NCBI GenBank assembly: GCA_963542545.1
Contig: CAUTWO010000004.1
Location: 1 to 61,990 of the forward strand
Direction: 5' to 3'
DNA: 61,990 nt
Source of the DNA: CALISC01 sp963542545
GTDB lineage: Bacteria; Bacillota_I; Bacilli_A; Acholeplasmatales; Acholeplasmataceae
Positions 50,004 to 61,000 of this stretch are shown here, one piece after another. Each line of letters opens with the position of its first letter. The first letter of the stretch is position 1. The notes below the pieces were generated by a model, which ran no database searches, was not told the DNA's origin, and was given only the letters and a program-made list of their open reading frames with translations. Both the position numbers and the translations under genes were made by a program.

Positions 50004-53000
50004 TTACCATTTGTCGTTGATGTTGTCAGGTAAGTTAATAGCAGGTACATCTGCACCCATTGCAACCATTTCAAATTCAGCTACAATATTAAACGATATA
50101 AGAACTGAAAAAGCAGTTTGAACTTTAAATTTACGTAAATACTGTTTATCGCCTTCAGGCATAGTGATTAGTTTAATAACAATATCACTCACGGTAATTG
50201 GTGATGGCAATTTACCTTTTACGATATCTTTATCAACAGTAAATTCATAATCATAACTGTTTGATGATTCTGTTTTACCCGCAACTATTTTTTTAACTAG
50301 TTTAGCAATATCTAAATTATCAAGCGGTCCGCGTTTAACTAATCTAGGTCTGTTAAATCCTCTAACTGGAGTAGGTTTTGTTTGACCATTCCATAGTTGG
50401 TCGTCTGCGTAAATCATTGTTAAGATATAGGCAAATAAGTTAGCCTTCATTTCAGACTCGGTGAACTCGTAATACTTAGTTACTTCAGGTCCATATTTTT
50501 TACTTGCAAATAAAGTACCAACCCAAGTTACTTCTTTAGTTTTAGTTCTTAAGTATCCACGACCATTTTTCATGTAAAAATGAACAGAAATATTACCTTT
50601 GTTAACTTGATATACTTGACCAGGTACTTTGGCACCAGTGTAATCCATATCAAATGTAAGTTCAATTTGTGTACCATTAGGATCAGCAAAATTCATTTTA
50701 AGGTCAACATTTTTGATATTCAAACCTACACCAAACACTTTATTTGAAGTGATTTGACCTTTAATGTGATATTGCTTTTTGTCAATGGTGTTCATCACAG
50801 CATCTACAAAAGTGTCAAAATGTTTAAACTCTTTTTCTGTGAAATCCGCTTCGTTTGGCGCAGTGATTTCTGTGTAGTCGGTTTGTTCAAAAACAGCCTG
50901 CTCAATTTTGTTTTCCTTAAGTTGAACGTTAGCGATTTGTAGTTTAGCAAAACGAATGTCTGTAAACTCAAGGTCAAAAGTACCGCTAATCTCTCCGTAA
51001 TTAACGCTAGCGCGGACATTAGTTTTAGTAAAATCAATCTCAGTTAGAATTTCAAATAAGTCGGTGGCGTTTTCAGGTTTAGTTAGTCCTCTTTGGAAAC
51101 GGCTGTAGATAGGTGAGTTTAAGTAGGTAAGTCTTGTGGCTAAGTTTAGTCCAAGAATTTCTTTTAAGTTTTCTGGGTTATTGAAATACTTAAGGGCTTT
51201 TTCAAGAGCCTCAGCGCTGCCACCAAAAGTTCCAATTAAGCGATAGCCTGAGCGAATAAACTCCTCTTGTGAAATTTTAACGCGAAGGCCGTTGACATCT
51301 AGGTAAATGTAGCCATTTAAGAAAGTAATTCTACCTTTGTAGTCTTTGCCGTCGTATTTTGCCTCAAAGTTTACGTCTAAGTCAAAGGTATTGCCTTTTG
51401 AATTGATGGTAAGTGAACCTTTTGAAACTTCTAAGGCCTTGCCGTTTAGTTCAAAGGTACCGGCGAAGTTAAAGGTTTTTTGAGGGGCTTTGAGCATAAA
51501 CTTGATTTTATCAACATTTGCAAATAAATCAAGAATGTCTTGGTAAGTCTTCCATTCGTGTTCTGGAACTGAACCAAGGTCTTCGGTGGCTGTCGGTGTA
51601 ACAGTGGCTTGAACTAAGTTTTTATAAGTAATGTCTGCCTTACGGTCAAGTAAGTTAGCGCGAACATTTAGATCGCCGTATCCCACATTTAGTTCGCTGT
51701 TAGTTAAAGAAAACTGAGTTAGTAGATTAAAGATGTTTTCAGCATTGGCTAGTTTTAGTAAGTCTGGTGCTTTTTTAATGATTTGAGTAAGCTCTTCAAC
51801 TGACAGTTTAAACTTAAGTTTTTCGGTTTCAAAATACAGATATTTTTTGTCGTAGTAAACTGTGGCTTTTAGGTATTTGTCTTTGAATTTAAGGTAAGTT
51901 TCCAGTTTGGCCAGAACCTCGCCTTTAAGCGAAAGTTTACCAGAAAAGTCAGCACCCATTTCACCGCTTTGAGCCTTGCCGTCAATTTCGTAGGTTTGCG
52001 CGTATAGTTTAAGTAAGTTTAAAATTGTCTCGGTGTCGGCGTATTGAACTGCTGGTACTATGCCTGTGTTTTGTTTTGTTGACTTAGTTAAAGTGGCCTG
52101 TAGTCCTAAATCTGGTAGAGTTAGCCTGATTTCTTTTTTAGTAAGGTCAACTTCGGCAGACAACTTAATTCCGCTAATTGAGAAGTTAGAAAGGGTGATT
52201 TTATCTTTAGTGAAAGAAAGTGCGTCAATTAGGTCTGTGTAGACAGACAAATACTTAATTAAATCGGCTTTACTTGAAAGTCCAAGTAGTGGTTTTAAGT
52301 CAGCAAATATTTTTTGAATTTCTGCCTGCAGACGGCTGATGTCTGCAAAAGGTATTTTTAAGTTTAGTTTTTGAGTTAAAGCATATAGAGTGCGCTCAGA
52401 GATATAGAGATTATTTAACTCAAGGAAGTAAGATTTTTCGCCAATCTTAAACTCAACTTTACCAGAACCCGCAAAATTAACTTTAGATTTAAGGTCAACA
52501 TTTCCGCTGAGTTCTCCTTTAAACTTAGCGTTGTCTGTAGTAGTGGCTTTCAGTTCATAGGTTGAAGAAAATAAATCAAAAACTTTTTCAACAAATGAAC
52601 GGTCTAGCCACTCAATGCCTTCAGGTACATCTTTAGTTTCTGCGTCTGCTTGTTTAGTTAAAGTTAAGTCCAGCATAGTGCCATATTTAACTTTAAGAGC
52701 TTTCGCAGTCAGATCTGCTTTGACTTCTAGGTTTTTAAGTATACCTTCTCTGAATTTAGCTACAACGCTAGTTTGACTAAACTCAAAAGTACCTGCAACT
52801 ACGGCTTTAATTAGGTCTTGAGTCAGTCCTACTGTAATTCCTGAAAACATGTCTTTCAGTTTTTGGCCTTCAGAAATTAGCGCTTGGATGTCTTGCAGGC
52901 TTAATTTCAAGTTAACTTTTTCGTTTTGTAGATAGAAAAACTGTTTGTCGTAAAGTAGACGGAAGGTTTGTTGAATATCTTTATAAATTAGTTTTAACTC

Positions 53001-56000
53001 AAGGTCCAAAATAGTTTTGCGTGCAAAGTTTAGGGCGCCTTTGATTTCTACTTTTAGGTTCTCACCGTTTAAAGGTAAGTTAAACTCACCATTTACTGCG
53101 TAGCCAGTAGCGACTAAGTCTGCTGTTTTTTCAAAAAACTCACGACCTAAAAACTGAGTTGTTGCGTTTGGTTGATATAAGTTAAGTTTTTTATCAGTTT
53201 TCTTTAAAGTTAAGTTTAAGTTAAGTGGACTTGCAGATAGAGATAGTGCTTTTTCTTGGAATTTAAAACGCAGAGAAACCATGGTGATTTGTTCAATTCC
53301 AAATGCTTTCTTTAAGTCAAAGTCTAGACCTTCTTTAGAAATATTTAGTGCGTCTAAGATTTTTGTAAACTCTAGTTTTGGCGCTAAATAAGTTTGACTT
53401 GAGTTGGCTAGACTTATGTTTCTTATAGAGATACCACTGGCTTTTTCAATGGCTTTTTGAATTGCCGCGATTATCGCTGAAATTTCGCTGTAGGCTACTT
53501 TTAAGTTAAGGGTTGGGTATTCTTTTGAAAGCAGGTAGATTTGTTTGTCTTGAATGTGCAGTTCAAAGTTTAGGTTAATTGGACTTCCAAGTTGAGGGTG
53601 CGTGAACTTCACACCTAAATCTGCTTTAAGCAAGTGTTTTGAAGTTAAGTCAACTTGTACGTTTTTCACGCTTAAGTCTAGTTTTGCGTCTTTACCTAAG
53701 TATTTTTCTGTGAGTTCTTTTGGAAGCGAGTAGTTAAGGTCTTCAAGGGTATAGCGAGTTGAGTAAAGTTCTGCGATCTTTAAAATATCGTTGGCAGTTA
53801 AGACATTTGGGTTTTTCATGAACTCAGCGATTTTAGCCTCAGCTCTTTCGCCAACCTCACTAAACTCAGTTGGAGTTAAGGTTAAATGTAGATTAAAGTT
53901 TGAAATAGTTAAGTTAATTGCTTTGGTTTTGCGGTTGAAGTAAATTTTGCCTTCATATTCTGCGTATTTAGCGGCCAAGGTAATTTCTTCTTTGGCAATG
54001 GTAAGTGACTGGATTACAAACTTAAAAATCAGCGCTTGAATGTTCGCGTTTGTGTTGTTTTGTAATTGGAAATTATTGAAGTTAATTTCACCTTGACTCT
54101 TGATAAGTTCTGTGATTTTTGCAATTAACGTACCAATTTCTTCAATTGACACTTTAGCGTTTAGTTTTGCTGATTTTAAATAAACTGTGTTTTTAGAAAA
54201 ATACAGTTCAAAACTATAAACTAAATCTTTAAACTTAGCCTCGGCGTAAAGCACTGCTTCTACATCTTGGAAGTTGTTGTTAACAGAAACATAGCCTTTG
54301 TGAATTGTTAAGTTGACTCCGTTAATCTCGGCGCTACCGGTAACGCTGTGAGGTTTAGTCATCACGCGCTCTTTGATTTTGTTTACCTCAGAAATGTCTA
54401 GAGGTAGTTTAGCGCCAGGTTGAACTTCAGTTTTTGAGTTAAGGTCAGCAAGCGGAAGGTCAATGTATTCGTTTTCGTTAATTTCAAAAATGTTTGCGTT
54501 AAACTGAGGGTCCGCATCAAGATAACCTGTGATGTTAAAGTTAAACGCAGTTAGTTTAAAGGTAAGTAGTTTGGCTTCGTCTGTTGTTGGGTAGTTTAAC
54601 TCAAACTCCAGTGACTTAATTAAAGATTTAACCAGTGGCATTTTGTCAATGGTTTTAGCAATACTTTGAAGGGTTGCAAAAGGGTTTGTAAAGTCTAGAT
54701 TTAGTTCAGATAAGTCGATGCCAAAGTTATTTAAGTTAAAGCCACCAATTTCGCCTTTTAGGCGAGACATTTCAAAAACTTTGTGCATGAGTTCACTAAA
54801 GTCCTTAACATTGGCCTTTAAATTGTAGCCATTTACTTTAGCGTAGACTTGGTTGCCAATGATAGAAATGTCGGCAAGTTCTTTACCTGCTTTCATAATT
54901 TTGGCATTTAAATAAAGTGTATTGTTTTTGTATAGTATATTTAACTGAATATTAAAGTCAGCAAAAGAAATGCTGGCCTGAAATTTACCACTTTCAAGAA
55001 CTTTTAGAAGTTTTTCAAGGGCAGATTTGCTAAAACGGTTAATTTGTTTGCCGTTTTGATCTTCAGGTGACACTAAATAAGGAGTTTCGTTTTGGTATGA
55101 GTTTAAAGTCATGGCAAAACGATCATTTTTTGAGTTAAAGGAAGTAGAAAGATTGCCACTCGCTTGATCCACGGTTAAGTTAGCCAAAACTTGAGAAATT
55201 ATTTCGTCTAGATCAAAACCACCAGGTAAGTATTTAGAAAGACTTGCGCGAATTTGTGGGGCTAGTTCTTTTAAGTCAGCATGCGAAAAATATTGTACGT
55301 TTTTACGTTTGTTTGGCCCAAACTCAACGTATACTCCACGGTTATCTATATAAATACGGCCAAGTTTTGGAATAGAAATTGAAATCTTTCCTTTAAGCAA
55401 ATCAACAGCAACTTTGATTTCTGAGTCTGCGTCAGTTTTCGTAATTGAGTTTAAAGCGTAGTTTAAAGTAAAGGAAATTGTACCACGTGGGTTTAAATCT
55501 GGGTCTTTAAAGTATTTTAGTAAAAACTCAGTTAAATCAAGTTCGTTAACAGGTGCTTTTGGACTAGGAAGTTTAGTGCCAGGGCGGTGAGTTAAAGCAA
55601 AGGCTGTTTTGCTTTGGTCAAAAGCAACGCGACCATCTTCTACTTTTAAGTTGTCTTTCGCTAACTTTAAGTCAAGGAAACTAAATAAACGTTCTGCGGT
55701 TTTAACTAAATTAGTAAAGTCAATTAAGTTAATTAACTCCTCTAGGCTATTTTTAGTTAAGTCAACATTGAAAAACTCTTTGACAATTTTGTTTAAATCA
55801 AAGGTTAAAGAACGAGATTTAAAGTGCATTGTTAGTTTATTTTCAACAATGTCAAAAGGTATGTTGTAGTTTTTGCCAAACGCAGTCAGGCTAAGTTCAC
55901 CGCTTGCAGAAATAGATGTTTTATTGTTAAACGAAACTAAAGCGTTTACAGTCAAACTAGAGTTTGCGTTGATTTCTTTAGATAAGTTGAACTCAAAAGT

Positions 56001-57644
56001 ATCACTAAAGATTTTTTTAAGTTGTTGAGTGGCGGCATCAAAATCAGTTTTGTCTTCAGGAAACTCAGGGTTTGCAGGTTTTTCTGTGCGTTTAAAGCTA
56101 AGTTCTAAAGTTTTTCCGTTAGTCTCTTGTTTGGCATTAAACTCAACTAACTCTTTGGTGTCTTTGTTGATGTAGAAAGTTAAAGTTATACCTTTAGCTT
56201 TAGTTTCAAGTACAGTGTAGGCACCGATGTTTTTAGGTTTGGTGAAATTTTGGTTAAGTTCACCAATTATTTCTTGCAGATTAGGTAGATTTAAGAAACT
56301 ACCTTTATTAAATAGTTTGCCAATTAACTCAACAATAGTGTCGGCTTCACCTGTGTAGGTTTGGTCAAGCATTGAAAAGGTATATTTTTTGTTTTCATAG
56401 TGTAGATTAAATAATCTAGACTCAATTTTTAAAATTGAGGGGTCTTTTGAAAAAGTTGCGGTAAACTCAAGAACTTGTCCGTTGACGTTTAGTGAACCTG
56501 TGAAGTTACCTGATTTTACTTTTGAAAAAGCGTCTATTAAAAGATCGGTTGCATCTGGCTTTGTCTCTGTGTTTTCGCCGTGTTTACGAAAGTCTTTGTG
56601 AAAGAAGTTATGGAAATCTTCAGTTTGCACTTTTTCTTTTTTGTAGGTAAAAATTTGTGTCATGGTTGCCGCAAAATCAGAAGAAATGCCTTTAACGGTT
56701 AAGTTATACTCTTCGTTTGAAACAGTTTTTAAAACTTCCCAGCGGTCGTTCATGGTTACGTCTAAAGTAAATGACTTGAAAGTTGGGTAGTACGGAGTTT
56801 GAGCCATTTCTCTGACTTCAACAGCGTATTTACCGGTTGCAGCAAGTTTGCCAAGACCACTTGGTTTATTTAAGTCATCGTCTACCACAAAATCAACACG
56901 GTAAGTAGTTTCACCATTGGCTTGATTGATTAGTTCTACTTTTTTAATGGTTTTTCGAGAAAGAATTTGTTGAGTGAAGTCTTTTAAGTCAGAGCCTAGG
57001 ATGTTTTCAGTAAAATCGGCTTCAGTAAAAGGAGCGTCTGAACCTTTGTATTGACGCCAAACTGGTTTGGCAAAGTCGCCATTTTCAAAATTAGCGAGTT
57101 CTTTAACAAAGTACTGCGCACCTTGAGGCGACTCATTTCTAAAAACATAGAGACCAGGACTAGCAAACGTGCCTTTGGAGTATTGTTTGTTTGCCAAATG
57201 CGCGGTGTCGTATTGACGAATTGCCTTGATTTTTTGAGTAGTTGAACCAAAAGAACCAAAGTAAACGGTAGCCTGTCCGCTGGTTTCGCTTTGGAAATGA
57301 CTTTGGTCCCTAAAAACTTTGGCTGCAATTAAAATGTTTTTTAAGTGATCAGTTTCATCAATTGGTTTAGTGCCATCGTTTGGTCGGTCTACGTATTCGT
57401 TGTTGATGTTAGTCCTTGGTTTTATGTTGTTTGGTTTTTGTCCCAAAGACAAAAAAGCCATCAAGGCAACGATAATTGAGCCTAAAAATAAAGCAAATAA
57501 AGCACTGGTAGTTTTTACAGGACGAGTGTAGGGTTTAGCTGAATAGGGTTGCGCAAATTGCTTTTTAGCTTTGAATTGACGGTGTTTTTGGGGGGTAGGT
57601 AAGTTAGTATTAGTTTCTTCGTATTTAATAAAATCTTTTTTCAT
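50004..57644 (-). CDS. Giant membrane-anchored protein of tandem divergent beta-rich units
   Basis: 2546 residues. A basic cytoplasmic N-terminus is followed by one membrane helix (about residues 47-67); the rest should be extracytoplasmic. From about residue 340 it consists of about 11-12 units of roughly 170-210 residues. Each unit has an amphipathic helix, several strands with alternating hydrophobic residues, then a recurrent hook, for example YFSKNTVYLKSAKLNAKVSI, YDKQFFYLQNEKVNLKLSL and YDKKYLYFETEKLKFKLSV, followed by an EIxxLI helix. The units are strongly diverged. I recognise no family. The pattern recalls LolA/LppX-type half-barrels, which bind lipids, but this is speculation. No sorting motif is present at the C-terminus. 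Confidence 0.75.
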   Translation of the reverse strand: MKKDFIKYEETNTNLPTPQKHRQFKAKKQFAQPYSAKPYTRPVKTTSALFALFLGSIIVALMAFLSLGQKPNNIKPRTNINNEYVDRPNDGTKPIDETDHLKNILIAAKVFRDQSHFQSETSGQATVYFGSFGSTTQKIKAIRQYDTAHLANKQYSKGTFASPGLYVFRNESPQGAQYFVKELANFENGDFAKPVWRQYKGSDAPFTEADFTENILGSDLKDFTQQILSRKTIKKVELINQANGETTYRVDFVVDDDLNKPSGLGKLAATGKYAVEVREMAQTPYYPTFKSFTLDVTMNDRWEVLKTVSNEEYNLTVKGISSDFAATMTQIFTYKKEKVQTEDFHNFFHKDFRKHGENTETKPDATDLLIDAFSKVKSGNFTGSLNVNGQVLEFTATFSKDPSILKIESRLFNLHYENKKYTFSMLDQTYTGEADTIVELIGKLFNKGSFLNLPNLQEIIGELNQNFTKPKNIGAYTVLETKAKGITLTFYINKDTKELVEFNAKQETNGKTLELSFKRTEKPANPEFPEDKTDFDAATQQLKKIFSDTFEFNLSKEINANSSLTVNALVSFNNKTSISASGELSLTAFGKNYNIPFDIVENKLTMHFKSRSLTFDLNKIVKEFFNVDLTKNSLEELINLIDFTNLVKTAERLFSFLDLKLAKDNLKVEDGRVAFDQSKTAFALTHRPGTKLPSPKAPVNELDLTEFLLKYFKDPDLNPRGTISFTLNYALNSITKTDADSEIKVAVDLLKGKISISIPKLGRIYIDNRGVYVEFGPNKRKNVQYFSHADLKELAPQIRASLSKYLPGGFDLDEIISQVLANLTVDQASGNLSTSFNSKNDRFAMTLNSYQNETPYLVSPEDQNGKQINRFSKSALEKLLKVLESGKFQASISFADFNIQLNILYKNNTLYLNAKIMKAGKELADISIIGNQVYAKVNGYNLKANVKDFSELMHKVFEMSRLKGEIGGFNLNNFGIDLSELNLDFTNPFATLQSIAKTIDKMPLVKSLIKSLEFELNYPTTDEAKLLTFKLTAFNFNITGYLDADPQFNANIFEINENEYIDLPLADLNSKTEVQPGAKLPLDISEVNKIKERVMTKPHSVTGSAEINGVNLTIHKGYVSVNNNFQDVEAVLYAEAKFKDLVYSFELYFSKNTVYLKSAKLNAKVSIEEIGTLIAKITELIKSQGEINFNNFQLQNNTNANIQALIFKFVIQSLTIAKEEITLAAKYAEYEGKIYFNRKTKAINLTISNFNLHLTLTPTEFSEVGERAEAKIAEFMKNPNVLTANDILKIAELYSTRYTLEDLNYSLPKELTEKYLGKDAKLDLSVKNVQVDLTSKHLLKADLGVKFTHPQLGSPINLNFELHIQDKQIYLLSKEYPTLNLKVAYSEISAIIAAIQKAIEKASGISIRNISLANSSQTYLAPKLEFTKILDALNISKEGLDFDLKKAFGIEQITMVSLRFKFQEKALSLSASPLNLNLTLKKTDKKLNLYQPNATTQFLGREFFEKTADLVATGYAVNGEFNLPLNGENLKVEIKGALNFARKTILDLELKLIYKDIQQTFRLLYDKQFFYLQNEKVNLKLSLQDIQALISEGQKLKDMFSGITVGLTQDLIKAVVAGTFEFSQTSVVAKFREGILKNLEVKADLTAKALKVKYGTMLDLTLTKQADAETKDVPEGIEWLDRSFVEKVFDLFSSTYELKATTTDNAKFKGELSGNVDLKSKVNFAGSGKVEFKIGEKSYFLELNNLYISERTLYALTQKLNLKIPFADISRLQAEIQKIFADLKPLLGLSSKADLIKYLSVYTDLIDALSFTKDKITLSNFSISGIKLSAEVDLTKKEIRLTLPDLGLQATLTKSTKQNTGIVPAVQYADTETILNLLKLYAQTYEIDGKAQSGEMGADFSGKLSLKGEVLAKLETYLKFKDKYLKATVYYDKKYLYFETEKLKFKLSVEELTQIIKKAPDLLKLANAENIFNLLTQFSLTNSELNVGYGDLNVRANLLDRKADITYKNLVQATVTPTATEDLGSVPEHEWKTYQDILDLFANVDKIKFMLKAPQKTFNFAGTFELNGKALEVSKGSLTINSKGNTFDLDVNFEAKYDGKDYKGRITFLNGYIYLDVNGLRVKISQEEFIRSGYRLIGTFGGSAEALEKALKYFNNPENLKEILGLNLATRLTYLNSPIYSRFQRGLTKPENATDLFEILTEIDFTKTNVRASVNYGEISGTFDLEFTDIRFAKLQIANVQLKENKIEQAVFEQTDYTEITAPNEADFTEKEFKHFDTFVDAVMNTIDKKQYHIKGQITSNKVFGVGLNIKNVDLKMNFADPNGTQIELTFDMDYTGAKVPGQVYQVNKGNISVHFYMKNGRGYLRTKTKEVTWVGTLFASKKYGPEVTKYYEFTESEMKANLFAYILTMIYADDQLWNGQTKPTPVRGFNRPRLVKRGPLDNLDIAKLVKKIVAGKTESSNSYDYEFTVDKDIVKGKLPSPITVSDIVIKLITMPEGDKQYLRKFKVQTAFSVLISFNIVAEFEMVAMGADVPAINLPDNINDKW

Positions 57645-57766
57645 AAAGTAAAACTCCTTTTTGATAAGTTCTCACTTTTGTTTGTGTATTTTAATAACTT
57701 TATTTATGTAGAAGATATTTAATGAGAAATATATTTATATTAAGTAGTTCAAAAAGTGCTTACATT

Positions 57767-57772
57767 ATTATA
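57767..57772 (-). promoter_or_regulatory. Probable -10 box of the giant gene
   Basis: Minus-strand TATAAT preceded by GGTGGGG, giving a leader of about 115 bases before the ATG at 57644, where AAGGAGT serves as ribosome site. Confidence 0.45.
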
Positions 57773-57879
57773 CCCCACCTATAAAAAAAGCCATTATTTG
57801 ACTGTAATGTAGTCCTATATATAAATATATAAAGTAATTTTGGTTGTTTTTTGGCTAATTTTCGCATAAATATATGGAA

Positions 57880-57913
57880 AAGACCCTTAAGGTTGTTATT
57901 CCTTAAAGGTCTT
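57880..57913 (-). terminator. Likely terminator of the InlB-repeat gene
   Basis: AAGACCCTTAAGG and CCTTAAAGGTCTT pair over 12-13 positions around an eight-base loop. On the minus strand the stem is followed by a short T run. It is about 185 bases beyond the stop codon. Confidence 0.55.
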
Positions 57914-58097
57914 GTAGGCCCCACTAAAAGTTTATAGAACCTTTTAAAAATTTTAATGTGTTTATTTTATGTAGACACCACATTATTACTGTTGTTCAAT
58001 AAATAAGTATCTGAGTTATTAGGAGTTAGAAAGACTAATGGCGAGAAAGATGTTTGTACAAAACTCTACTAATAGCGCATTGCAAGTGGCCAATAGA

Positions 58098-61000
58098 CTA
58101 CCTAATGCAAACTACTACACCTAAAACGCTGTTCACATTTATATTTGCCAAGTTGCCGTTGTGGTGAATTAAGTGCGCGATTGGGTCAGAGCTAGGATAT
58201 TGAGCACCGAGCCACCAGTACAGTTCATAGTTTCCATGGTAGTAAGGATGATTAGATACGCTCGGATACGCCTGCAAATTGATACCACGATAAATAGGTT
58301 TTTGACCATAATACTGGAATAAAATAGCTTTAGCGTAATCTGTAGATTCTCGCCTTAATTTAAAATAAACATTATTATTTAAATCTAAAATAGGTTTAAC
58401 TGAAAAATCACCGTCGTCGTAAGTAGGCATATAAGTAGTAGTCTTCAAAATTTTGCCTATTTCTTCAACCATTGCTTTAAATATAGAGCGTTCTGGTATA
58501 GCGTTATCTTGAAAAGAAGAAATATAAAAATTAAAAGGCGCAAAATCAATTATTTTCTTTGTAAACCAAGTATTTTGTTTGGGAATTTTTACAAACTCAA
58601 CGTCTTCAAACTTATAGTAATTACCATTGTACATTTCGTATCTATTGCCTAAATTGTCTTTGTAGTATTTGCGTGTAAAGTTCATTGTGTAGTCTACATT
58701 CTTAGAATTAAATTTAAGTGGCCGAACATCGTCTCGCTCAAATTGAATTCCTGCTGGATTGTCAACCTTGGTTTGTGGGTATTTACCAACTAGTCTAGTG
58801 GGTTCTCCTACATAAACTTTAATTAAGTAGTTTTTTATAACTTCAAGGTTCTTGATTTCTTCTTTAGTTTTTGTATTGTTATCTAGTTCTAGTTTAACAA
58901 TTTCTAGTCCATCTGACCGAAACTGACTTTCGTCAATTTCACCATGTTTTTGACTATATTTAAATGTTTTATTTGGAATAGTAGATGCGTGTCCAACAAC
59001 TTGGTATGTTACTGTGAAAGTTTTGCGATAAAAAGTAATAGTTACTTTGTTTTGAGATTCATCTGCGTTTACAGTCAAATTATTCACGCTGTATACAGGG
59101 TCTTCATACACATCGCCTTCCCGTTTTGGGTAAGAAACAGTATGATTTGAACCAATTTTCCCGGTTCTAGTCTCAGGAAATTCAATGTAGCTACCATCTG
59201 CTTTTTCAACTCTAATATTGTAAGTAATGTTTGCTGAAGTTTTAACTTCTTTAAATACAGGTTTAAGTGTAATGTTTAAGTTATACGCAATGTTTGGGTC
59301 AAACTCTGAATTTGTTTCTTCAACTAGCAGTTTTTCAATTACATAGTCGTGATTTGCAGTAGTATTAGTTTTTTTAACTGCACGTAGTTTTGTCAAAATA
59401 TCTGCACTAATCTTGTCAGTGTATTTTAAGTTAAGAGGTTGGCTTAATATTGGGTCAATTGTGCTTTGATCAAGTCCTGCTTCTGTTAAGTTAAAAGTAA
59501 CACGGTAAGTTTTAGCCTTGTAGTAAAGTTTAATAATTTGTTTATCTGCATTGTTTTGAACTGTTAGACTAGGTGTTGATTTAGCAGGGTCAAAGTTAGT
59601 TTTGTGGTTAGGATGTGGTTGACTTGAAAGAAATGCAGAAATGATATCTTTAATTTCTTGGTCGTTTGCAGCAACAGAAGTGCCAATTTTTCTTTGAGTT
59701 GGTAGTTCTAGTTCATGTAAAGTATCTTGATTTGTTGTCAGACCTTCATAAACTAAGTTTAAATAAACTTTCTTAAAGTTATTAGTTTCTTGCCATTTGG
59801 CAACTAAATTTAAGTTTTCTTCAACTAAGTTATTTTGAGCAAAGTTAACTAATTGATTGGTTACTGGGTTTAGCCAACCCAAGAAAGTATAGGTTTTGTT
59901 GCCACTAGGGTCTGTTTTGGTAGGATGGTCAATGTCGGCTAAAGTTTGTCCAAACTTATATTGAACTTCTTTTTTAGTTTCACCGTTTAAAACACCACCA
60001 TTGTAGTTAAAGGTTGCTTTAAAAGTTTTTCTTTTAAAGTACAACTTAAATACAGTAGAGCCATCTGCCGCAATAGTTTTCTTAACTTCAGAAGCAGCGC
60101 CGAATAACTCAAAGCCACGAGGTGCTGCTAGTTTATCTGGAGTTAACTCAACTTCAGTACCTGCTTGAACACCGGTGATTGTCTCGGTGTCAAATTCTTC
60201 GTAGTCAAACGCTTGGTTGTTAAGTTTTTCTTTTAGTCTTTTGATTTTGTATTCAGTAGTTTTGGGATGTGGACTTGGAGCAGTTGATTTTTCAAATACA
60301 GCAACAAGTGTGATGTTTTTAGTAATCGGAGTTTCAAAGTCAAAAAGTTCATTTGAACCTTCTAATTTCCAACCCGCTAGTTTATATGTGTCTCCGTTTT
60401 TATCAACATATGTAACTAAATCAGGGTTTAAGTAGTAGTTTTTACTAATTTTTTGATTTTCAACAATTTCAAGGTCGTTAAGTTTAACGTTACTTGGGGT
60501 GGTTACAAATTTAACTGTATATTTAGTCGGGTTAGGATCTGGATTTGGCTGTGGTTGTACATTTTCTTTTTCGTATTTTGCGTAAAGCGAAATGTTTTTA
60601 TCTGCTCGTTCTAGATCAAAGTCAAACTCTTTTGTAAAACCAAGATCGGTATACCAGCCAAATAGGCTGAATCCTGCTTTTACGCGACGGTAATTTATAA
60701 GTGGCTCGCCTTTTCTTGCAATATATGAAAATACTTTTTCGGTTCCGTCAAAATAAGTAACTAAAAATAAATCTTGTTTGTTTAATTCTTCTTTTAGTTT
60801 ATTGTCGTCAATTGAATGTTTGTATCTGGCAACTAATCTAAGCTCAGAGCCTTTAAGTTCAGGAACATTGATCTCTTGTCCTGCTCCAACTTCCACGACT
60901 TCATTTTGTTTATTTACATAGTACCAACCTAAAAACTCAGAGACAAAGAATGGTGAAGTTTCTAAGTTTAAAGTGCCATTTGGATTTAAAGTAGTGATTT

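Larger units (their letters stand above)
57645..58097. other. 453-bp intergenic region between the two surface-protein genes
   Basis: It contains the promoter of the giant gene (about 57767) and a hairpin likely to end the upstream surface-protein gene (57880-57913). No convincing gene is seen. Confidence 0.55.

Noticed and set aside
58038..58124. 28-codon plus-strand open frame preceded by AGGAG
   Set aside because: It overlaps the 3' end of the surface-protein gene, the ribosome-site spacing is long (about 12 bases), and no promoter or recognisable product is seen.
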